Positions 58,382 to 64,000 of a DNA stretch of 64,000 bases are shown piece by piece (position 1 is the stretch's first letter; every line of letters starts with the position of its first letter). The notes under the pieces were generated by a model. That model searched no databases, had not been told where the DNA came from, and saw only the letters and a list, made by a program, of their open reading frames with translations. Made by a program: the position numbers and the translations under genes. Location of the stretch: positions 124,001-188,000 of the forward strand of contig DASYBU010000021.1 of assembly GCA_036500605.1 (NCBI GenBank). The letters are read 5' to 3'. Source of the DNA: JAFALK01 sp036500605. Lineage in GTDB: Bacteria > Pseudomonadota > Gammaproteobacteria > Burkholderiales > Burkholderiaceae_C.

Positions 58382-59656
58382 TCACAGCCTGGGCGTCAGC
58401 CCATCGGCGAGCGCCAGACGGCTGGCGCGCCAGGCCGGAATGGCGCCGGCCACCAGACCGGCCAGCAGCACGAGACCGATCAGCGGCACCTCCTCCGCCG
58501 AGCCCATGCCCGCCTGGAACGCGAGCCCGTAGTTCGCCTGCAGCCACGGCCCCGCCAGCAGCGCAATCACGGCGAGCAGCAGCAGGCCGACCACCGATCC
58601 GACCGCCGTGGCGACGACACTTTCGATGACCAGCAGGCCGGCGATCTGCCAGGGACCGGCGCCAACCGAGCGCAGGATCGACAGCTCTCGTCGCCGCTCG
58701 TTCAGGCTGGCCAGGACCACCGCCACCATTCCCGCCAGGCCGATCACGACGATCATCGCGGACACGGCGAGCAAGGTCTGTTCGGCCACGCCGATGACGC
58801 GCCAGAGCTGGTCCAGCGCCACGCCCGGCAGCACGGCCAGCAAGGGCTCGCCTTCGAACTCGTTGACCTCGCGCTGGACCTTGAACACCGCGCTGCGGCT
58901 CTTCAGGCCAACCAGCATCGCGGTGATGGTCTTGGGCTGGAGGTTGAACTTGCGCACGTATTCGGGCGGGATCGACAGGCCCGGAATCGGCGCGCCGGCC
59001 TGCCAGTCGAGATGGATCGCTTCGATCGCCTGCAGGCTGATGTGCACCGTGCGGTCCACCGGCGTTCCGGTCGGCGCCAGGATGCCGATCACCGTGAAGG
59101 GCTTGTCGGCATGCTCGGGCAGCAGCCCGCCACCGGTGCCGTGGCTGAGGGTGATGCGCTGGCCCAGGCCATAGCCCAGCGAGCGCGCAACCTCCGAGCC
59201 GATGACGGCCTCGAACACGCCATCGACCGTGCCACTGAACGGCCGCCCGGCGCTCAGGAGGAGCGGCTGCTTGTAGCCGTAGCGGAAGTGCTCGAAATAC
59301 GCGGGGGTCGTGCCGAGCACAGCGAAGCCGCGATGGGAGTCGCCCAGTGAAAGCGGTACGGCCCATGCGACGCCGGGCTTGGCGGCGATGGCCTCGAAGC
59401 TGCTCCAGCGTACGTTGTTGGTCGCCTCGCCGAGGCGGAACACGGCGTACAGCATCAGCTGCACCGGGCTCGTCCTCGCGCCGACCACCAGATCAGTGCC
59501 GGAAATCGACTGCTCGAAGCCCTCGCGCGCCGCGACGCGCGCACGTTCGACGCCGAGCAGCATCGTCACGGAAAGCGCGATCGACATGACGGTCAAGGCC
59601 AGCGTTGCCCGCCGGTTCCAGGCGCTGGCGATGGCGAGCTGCAGCAAGTACGTCAT
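58382..59656 (-). CDS. FtsX/MacB-like ABC permease
   Basis: A 424-residue permease of the FtsX/LolCE/MacB class: TM1 near residues 18-38 (RRATLALTVMSIALSVTML), a large periplasmic MacB-PCD-like domain and three C-terminal helices (near 285-305, 335-365, 390-410). The motif LNERRRELSILRSVGAGPWQ before TM3 is typical. In zrg-type clusters this protein pairs with the adjacent ATPase. The mechanism is presumably mechanotransmission to periplasmic proteins, not transport through a classical pore. The start at 59656 is used; the longer frame is a shadow of the ATPase gene. Confidence 0.88.
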   Translation of the reverse strand: MTYLLQLAIASAWNRRATLALTVMSIALSVTMLLGVERARVAAREGFEQSISGTDLVVGARTSPVQLMLYAVFRLGEATNNVRWSSFEAIAAKPGVAWAVPLSLGDSHRGFAVLGTTPAYFEHFRYGYKQPLLLSAGRPFSGTVDGVFEAVIGSEVARSLGYGLGQRITLSHGTGGGLLPEHADKPFTVIGILAPTGTPVDRTVHISLQAIEAIHLDWQAGAPIPGLSIPPEYVRKFNLQPKTITAMLVGLKSRSAVFKVQREVNEFEGEPLLAVLPGVALDQLWRVIGVAEQTLLAVSAMIVVIGLAGMVAVVLASLNERRRELSILRSVGAGPWQIAGLLVIESVVATAVGSVVGLLLLAVIALLAGPWLQANYGLAFQAGMGSAEEVPLIGLVLLAGLVAGAIPAWRASRLALADGLTPRL

Positions 59657-59678
59657 GGTCCGCTCCGGCGCTCGCGAC

Positions 59679-60416
59679 TCATGCGACCGCCTCCTCGCTC
59701 GCAGCCGCCGCACGGTTGATCTCATGCAGCGCCAGTTCGCGCGTGAAGTGCCTTGCCAGACGCCGATCGTGGCTGACGAACACCAGGCTGGCATTCGACG
59801 CCGCGCACTCCTTGAGCAGCAGTTCAAGGAAGCGGTCCTGGCGCTGCGCGTCAAGCGCTGATGTCGGTTCGTCGGCGATCACGATCTCGGGGCGGCCGAT
59901 CAACGCACGCGCCACGGCGACGCGCTGTTGCTGGCCGACCGAGAGCTGGGTCACGGGTCGCGCCATGAGGGTCTCCGACAGATCGAGTTCGCGCAGCAGC
60001 CTGCGCGCGTCGGCCGAAGGCTCATCGCCGGCCTGCTCGCGCCGGCGCGCCGAGAACCGGCACGGCAGGAGCACGTTGTCGAGAACGCTGAGATAGGGAA
60101 TGAGGTTGAACTGCTGGAACACAAACCCGATGTGGTCGACGCGGAACCGGTCGCGCTCCGCCCGGCTGAGCTGCCCGAGGTCGACGCGCCCGCCGCCGAT
60201 CGCGACGCTCACGCTGCCCTGCTCACCGACCAGCACGCCGCCCAGCAAGGCCAGCAAGGTGCTCTTGCCGCTGCCGCTGAGGCCGTGGATGAAAAGGCGC
60301 TCACCGGCCCGCACGTCGAGTTGCGAGATCTCGACGCAAGGCGGATCCGCGCGGCTCCATCGGAACCGCAGGTCCTGCACCCGCAGCAAGGGCATGTCGA
60401 TCACGGGCTTCACCAT
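59679..60416 (-). CDS. LolD/MacB-like ABC ATPase
   Basis: A 245-residue ATP-binding subunit. Walker A is HGLSGSGKSTLLALLGG near residue 44. The Q-loop follows in HIGFVFQQFNLIPYLSVLDN. The signature is LSVGQQQR (Val in place of the usual Gly) near 157, and Walker B is VIADEPTSALD near 178, followed by the SHD switch. It partners the FtsX-like permease 22 bp downstream. Its start overlaps the end of the zrgA gene by a few bases; ATG 60395 is an alternative. Confidence 0.9.
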   Translation of the reverse strand: MVKPVIDMPLLRVQDLRFRWSRADPPCVEISQLDVRAGERLFIHGLSGSGKSTLLALLGGVLVGEQGSVSVAIGGGRVDLGQLSRAERDRFRVDHIGFVFQQFNLIPYLSVLDNVLLPCRFSARRREQAGDEPSADARRLLRELDLSETLMARPVTQLSVGQQQRVAVARALIGRPEIVIADEPTSALDAQRQDRFLELLLKECAASNASLVFVSHDRRLARHFTRELALHEINRAAAASEEAVA

Positions 60417-60967
60417 CTGACCGTGCGCGTGCCGGGCGTCAGCACGACCGACGACTGGCCTGCGGGGCCAGCCACCGAGACGTTGATCTTGTGAAACCCC
60501 GCGAAGGCCTGCATCAGGTCCACGTCCATGCCTTTGAGCAGCGAAGGAGCTGCGCAGCTGAAGGTGAAGGTGGCGTCGAGATCCGCGTGCCCGTCTGCGT
60601 CGTGGGAGGCTTCGGGCGAGGCCGCCGGCTTCTCACCGAGCAAGTCGGCCGGCAAGGCGGCCGACGCGAGCTGCACCGTCGTCAGCCGGCAATGCGCCGC
60701 CGGTGTGGGAACGAACAGGGTTTGCGCCTGCCGCAGACGTGCGGCCATGACCCGCACGGCGGCTCTTTGCTTGTCGTCGCGTGGCGCATGCTCGAAGCCC
60801 AGCACGTTGTCCAGCGGACTCTCCAGGCTGATCTCCAGCTGCGGAGCGTCGATCGCCACACGCAGCTCGGCCATGCCGTGGACGTGAGCGCCGGGCTCAT
60901 GGGCGCGAACGGGCTGCGCCATGCACGCCAGCGCGCAGAGCAAACCCGGTGTGAGACGCTTGTTCAC
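60410..60967 (-). CDS. zrgA: ZrgA-family (DUF2796) periplasmic zinc-binding protein
   Basis: A 185-residue exported protein. The mature N-terminus is His-rich (AHEPGAHVHGMAELRVAID), followed by the family core SLESPLDNVLGFEHAP, then a short His/Asp-rich linker (SHDADGHADLDATF) and a C-terminal LMQAFAGFHKINVSVAGPAG. Members are zinc-binding components of the Zrg system in Vibrio. GTG 60967 is chosen because an AGGAGGT ribosome-binding site lies 5 nt upstream. ATG 60988, overlapping the stop of the TlpA-like gene (ATGA), would add seven residues. Confidence 0.85.
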   Translation of the reverse strand: MNKRLTPGLLCALACMAQPVRAHEPGAHVHGMAELRVAIDAPQLEISLESPLDNVLGFEHAPRDDKQRAAVRVMAARLRQAQTLFVPTPAAHCRLTTVQLASAALPADLLGEKPAASPEASHDADGHADLDATFTFSCAAPSLLKGMDVDLMQAFAGFHKINVSVAGPAGQSSVVLTPGTRTVRW

Positions 60968-60984
60968 CAACCACCTCCTGTCGA

Positions 60985-61506
60985 TCATCGAGTCGCCCCG
61001 ATCCGTTCGGTGCCGCATGCGGCGTGAAGTTCTGCGAGCGCGGCTTCCGACAATTCGCCTTCATGCACGCGGCAGATCTGCCCGTCGCGCAATGCCACGG
61101 TGAAGGGCAGGCCGCCCGTGCGGTTGCCCGCCCGGTGCATCAGCGCCACAACGCTCGGCCCCGCCTTGAGCACCGGCAGCGTGATGCCGCGCCGCTGCAG
61201 GAAGACGCGTGCGTCCTGCGGCGGGTCGGTGGCCACCAGCATCAAGGTCCAATCGCGCTGATCTTGGGCGAAGGCCTGCAAGCGCGGCAGTTCCGCCACG
61301 CAGGGCGGGCAATCACGCCCCCAGAAGTTGATGAGCACCGATCCGGGCAGGCGCGAGGCCTGCACGAAGCGGTCACCTTCCAGCGTGGGCAGCGTGAAGT
61401 CCCAAGGCTTGGCGCTGGCGGCATGCGCGGCGCTCAGCTGAATGCCGAGCACGACGCAGGCCAGGCCCAGGAACCTCCGGCGAACGAAGCAGTGAATGGC
61501 CTTCAT
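60985..61506 (-). CDS. TlpA/ResA-like periplasmic thioredoxin
   Basis: A 173-residue protein with a signal peptide (RRRFLGLACVVLGIQLSAAH) and a thioredoxin-like fold. The active site is CPPC (Cys66, Cys69) in NFWGRDCPPCVAELP, and the cis-Pro motif GGLPFTVAL is near residue 130. It may keep cysteines in the neighbouring receptor plug or DUF3299 proteins reduced, which is inference. It lies between the TonB receptor and zrgA and overlaps possible zrgA starts. Confidence 0.88.
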   Translation of the reverse strand: MKAIHCFVRRRFLGLACVVLGIQLSAAHAASAKPWDFTLPTLEGDRFVQASRLPGSVLINFWGRDCPPCVAELPRLQAFAQDQRDWTLMLVATDPPQDARVFLQRRGITLPVLKAGPSVVALMHRAGNRTGGLPFTVALRDGQICRVHEGELSEAALAELHAACGTERIGATR

Positions 61507-61518
61507 CGCCCGTCCCGA

Positions 61519-63690
61519 TCAGAACGACAGCTTCACGCCGGCCGTGACCGTACGACCGATGTTCGGGCCCCAGATGTGCGTGACGTCGATGTTGCCGTCG
61601 CCATCGAGCAGCAGGAAGCTGTCCTTCTTCGCCTGCTGGTAATCGAAGACGTTGTTGACGCCGATGTAGGTCGAGACGGTCTTGTTCCACTGGTACGACG
61701 CGCGGGCATCGACAACCCAGAAGGTCGGGCTCTTGTTCGGCTTGGCCGTGCCGTCGAGGTTGTACTGCTGCGAATCCGCGTAGTCGTAGAACTTGGCGAG
61801 GTTCTGCGGGCCGGTGTAGGTGGCGCGCACATTGACGTCCCACGGGCCGGCATCGTGGTCGAGCGTCAACGTCACGCGATAGTCGGGCCGCGAGAACAGG
61901 CTGCCCTGCATGTCGGTGGTGTTGAAGATGTACTTGTAGCGCTCGAATCCGGCCGTGATGGCGTCGGCCGGCGTCGCCTGCCAGGTGCCGACGATGTCGA
62001 AGTTGTTGACCGTGTAGGCGCTTGCGGCGGGCTCGAGCAGGAAGTTGCCGGAGTTCGCCGTGTCGTCGATGAACAGGGCCAGGTTCTTGATGCGCGTGTG
62101 ATTCAGCGAAGTCGTGATCGCGACGCGGTCGTCAACATAGTTCAGTGCATACGAGATGTTGTCGGACTTCTCGGCCTTGGCGTGCGAGCGGTCCACCGCC
62201 GGCGCCGACAGGATCGCGTGTTCAAGCTCGAAGAAGGAGGTCGGGAAGCGGTAGCCCTTTCCCACCGCGAAGCGGCTGGAGAGATTGTCCGAGTGGTGCC
62301 ACAGCAGGTTCAGCCGCGGCGTGGTGATCGCGCCGTACGTGTTGTTGTGGTCGTAGCGGACGCTTGCATTGGCTTCGAGCTTGTCGTCGAAGAAGGTCTC
62401 GTAGCCCTGCAGGAAAACGCCGGGCGTGCGGTAGGTGTAGGTGTCCGCATCGGTGCGCGGAACGCCGAAGGTCGGCGTCGACGAATCCTCGCTGATCGAC
62501 AGGCTGTGCAAGTCTTCATAACGGTAGTTGACGCCTGCCGTCACGAGCGCGCCGCCCAGCTTGGTCTGCAGGCTGCTCTCCAGGTAGTACTGCTTCTGCT
62601 TGCCGAAGTAGTCGGCATCGCCGCCGTACCAGGAGTCCTGCTTGTGCTCGGCATAGCCCAGTGCGAAGTGCAGCTTGGTATCGCCGAACTGGCGATCAGC
62701 GGTGCCGGCGACTTGATCGCGCTTGGTGAAGATGATCTGCGCCAGGCCGAACTTGCCGTCGTCGTAAGGATCGACCAGGGCACCCGTGGAAGGATTGACC
62801 CACGTGCTGGGATCGGGCGAGCCGTTCGGTCCCTTGCTGAAGTCGAAGGGATTGCCGCTGGTGTCCGCGCGCACGCCGTTGTAGTCGTCGCCCAGGGGGC
62901 CGCCCATGCGCTTCTCGTCGATGTGGTCGTAGCGAGCCTTGATCTTGAAGCCGCCCACGTCGTCGAGGAACAGGCCCAGCCCGGCGAGCTTGCGGTCATA
63001 GCCGGTGTACTGCGAGATGCCGTAGCCGACGCCATCGACGCTGTCATGTTGTTGGACTGTGCCGGTGAAGGTGATCGCGCCGCCATCGAAGGTCTTGGCC
63101 GCGTAGGCCGCGCCGCGCCTGAACCCATAGCTGCCCGCGCTCAGGTCAAGCTCTCCACCATCCTGTGTCGGGCGCTTGGTGACAAGATTGACCGTGCCCG
63201 ACAGTGACTCCGGGGCGATCAGGCTGGTGCCGGCACCGCGCGAGATGTCCACGCGCTCCAGGCCGTTCACGCCGATCATGTCCAGGCCATAGGCGTTGGA
63301 TACCGACGAGAAGATCGGCACGCCGTCGAGCAGCAGGGTCGTGAAACGGCCCGGCAGATTGTTCAGTGTGATGTTGCGAACGTTGCAGACCGAGCATTCG
63401 ACCTGCACGTCGATGCCGGGGCGGTTCGTCATCAGCTCGGTCAGGTTGGTCGCGCCGGTCTTGGCGATCTCGGCCGCGTTGATGGATTCGGTGGCCACCA
63501 CATCATCCTTCAAGGCGCCCTGCTTCGTAGCGTTCAGCCGGCCCGTGACCACCACCTTCTGCAAGGTGGCGGCAGCCGCCGGTGCTGCCGTGCTCGGCGC
63601 GTCCTGCGCCTGTGCATGCGGCAGGCTGAGTGCCAGCGCAAGCGCGGCGGCAGGAGGCTTGAGGGAATGGATGTTCTTTGAGTGATTCAT
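61519..63690 (-). CDS. TonB-dependent outer membrane receptor, probably for zinc or a metal chelate
   Basis: A 723-residue receptor with a signal peptide ending HAQA and a TonB box-like segment (TLQKVVVTGR near residue 42). The plug domain spans about 55-170 and a 22-strand-type barrel ends in RTVTAGVKLSF. The plug carries a CxxC (Cys99, Cys102 in VECSVCNVRNITLNNLPG), then LLLDGVPIFSSVSNAYGLD and APESLSGTVNLVTKRP. The start at 63690 gives the signal peptide. It is the first gene of the zrg-type operon, 12 bp from the TlpA-like gene, so zinc or a metallophore is the likely ligand. Confidence 0.88.
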   Translation of the reverse strand: MNHSKNIHSLKPPAAALALALSLPHAQAQDAPSTAAPAAAATLQKVVVTGRLNATKQGALKDDVVATESINAAEIAKTGATNLTELMTNRPGIDVQVECSVCNVRNITLNNLPGRFTTLLLDGVPIFSSVSNAYGLDMIGVNGLERVDISRGAGTSLIAPESLSGTVNLVTKRPTQDGGELDLSAGSYGFRRGAAYAAKTFDGGAITFTGTVQQHDSVDGVGYGISQYTGYDRKLAGLGLFLDDVGGFKIKARYDHIDEKRMGGPLGDDYNGVRADTSGNPFDFSKGPNGSPDPSTWVNPSTGALVDPYDDGKFGLAQIIFTKRDQVAGTADRQFGDTKLHFALGYAEHKQDSWYGGDADYFGKQKQYYLESSLQTKLGGALVTAGVNYRYEDLHSLSISEDSSTPTFGVPRTDADTYTYRTPGVFLQGYETFFDDKLEANASVRYDHNNTYGAITTPRLNLLWHHSDNLSSRFAVGKGYRFPTSFFELEHAILSAPAVDRSHAKAEKSDNISYALNYVDDRVAITTSLNHTRIKNLALFIDDTANSGNFLLEPAASAYTVNNFDIVGTWQATPADAITAGFERYKYIFNTTDMQGSLFSRPDYRVTLTLDHDAGPWDVNVRATYTGPQNLAKFYDYADSQQYNLDGTAKPNKSPTFWVVDARASYQWNKTVSTYIGVNNVFDYQQAKKDSFLLLDGDGNIDVTHIWGPNIGRTVTAGVKLSF

Positions 63691-63876
63691 GTCGTGTCTG
63701 GCCAAGATGGCAAATTGAATGCGCGGCAGAACGGCAAGGCATGCCAGAAAGGCTTGCACTTGCTCGGGGCGATGCGCCAAGAGAATGGATAACCAGAACT
63801 CCAGCCGCCATGAACGACGCTCCTCGGAGGAGGACGCGCGTCAATGAGGCGAGGGGCTATGGAACTGCCAGCGGCC

Positions 63877-63908
63877 CTTCAGACGTGTCTTCAGACGGGT
63901 CTTCAGGC
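63877..63908. repeat. 12-nt tandem repeat upstream of the receptor gene
   Basis: Units CTTCAGACGTGT and CTTCAGACGGGT followed by a partial CTTCAGGC. Two and two-thirds copies, in the intergenic region between the receptor and the gene entering at the window end. No further structure is apparent. Confidence 0.6.
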
Positions 63909-63924
63909 AGCTCGACAGCGAGGC

Positions 63925-64000
63925 TCAAGCGGCAATGGGAGGTGCGCGCGAGCGATAGGCAGAGACGAAGGGAACTTCAGGCGCGGGCAACTCGACTGCG
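63925..64000 (-). CDS. C-terminal end of a gene cut by the window end (DUF2946-like?)
   Basis: The last 24 codons of a minus-strand frame, open to the end of the window, ending FVSAYRSRAPPIAA. The AYRSRAPP tail is reminiscent of DUF2946 proteins, small exported proteins often encoded beside TonB receptors and metal genes. Too little is visible for a firm call. It would lie upstream of the receptor gene in the same direction, 234 bp away. Confidence 0.4.
   Translation of the reverse strand, partial: AVELPAPEVPFVSAYRSRAPPIAA

Overview
The window is about 64 kb of GC-rich DNA (roughly two thirds G+C) from a Gram-negative bacterium. It carries outer-membrane porin, TonB receptor, efflux lipoprotein and periplasmic genes. 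The porin type, the FUSC/DUF1656/HlyD pump, the GluQRS, TrhO and SlyX proteins and the codon usage all suggest a betaproteobacterium of the order Burkholderiales, near Roseateles, Pelomonas, Rubrivivax or Leptothrix. This is an inference from family resemblance, without a database search. No rRNA, tRNA, CRISPR array, insertion sequence or phage was seen. Most of the window looks like ordinary chromosome.

Layout. 1-8.5 kb: 3' part of acetyl-CoA synthetase; a lone HTH antitoxin-like gene; a DUF4331-DUF4198-HupE cluster; dnaE; a periplasmic cyclophilin. 8.5-14 kb: slyX, trhO and an amino-acid ABC transporter operon (binding protein, two permeases, an M14 deacylase, ATPase). 14-22.7 kb: a porin with a strong terminator, a hipBA pair with a readable promoter/operator, pirin with a divergent LysR gene, gluQ, a double-domain FKBP, an MgtC-like protein, a PilZ protein and a vapBC pair. 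22.7-27.8 kb: a condensin-like mksF-mksE-mksB operon with no mksG/jetD partner. 27.8-32.9 kb: a TetR gene divergent from an EmrAB-OMF drug pump. 33-41 kb: a FrnE-like oxidoreductase, a chemoreceptor, a small coiled-coil membrane protein, an FKBP-TPR protein, a FIST sensor coupled to a PAS-GGDEF-EAL protein, and a SRPBCC-like protein. 41-44.6 kb: a large secreted beta-helix protein in a patch of lower GC. 44.6-50.4 kb: a LysR gene heading an AaeXAB-type pump operon with an outer membrane factor. 50.5-54.6 kb: a hypothetical gene, a PQQ-dependent sugar dehydrogenase and a FadE-type acyl-CoA dehydrogenase.

54.6-64 kb is the most coherent accessory region and looks like a zinc-acquisition locus. 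It holds a ZIP permease, a Fur/Zur-family regulator and a small lipoprotein. It also has an eight-gene operon on the minus strand: TonB receptor, TlpA-like thioredoxin, ZrgA (DUF2796), LolD-like ATPase, FtsX/MacB-like permease and three tandem DUF3299 proteins. The three DUF3299 paralogues have three different predicted membrane topologies. A 27-codon ORF just upstream of the ZIP gene looks like the broken N-terminus of a COG0523 (zinc metallochaperone) GTPase. A Fur/Zur-box-like inverted repeat lies in the control region between the ZIP gene and the regulator.

A second notable theme is a family of long palindromic intergenic repeats built from 9-nt units of the form GNACAGGAT. There are four hairpins at three places (8.5, 13.1 and 25.6 kb). 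Their arms differ between copies but stay paired. One pair of hairpins sits inside the mks operon and another hairpin inside the amino-acid transporter operon.
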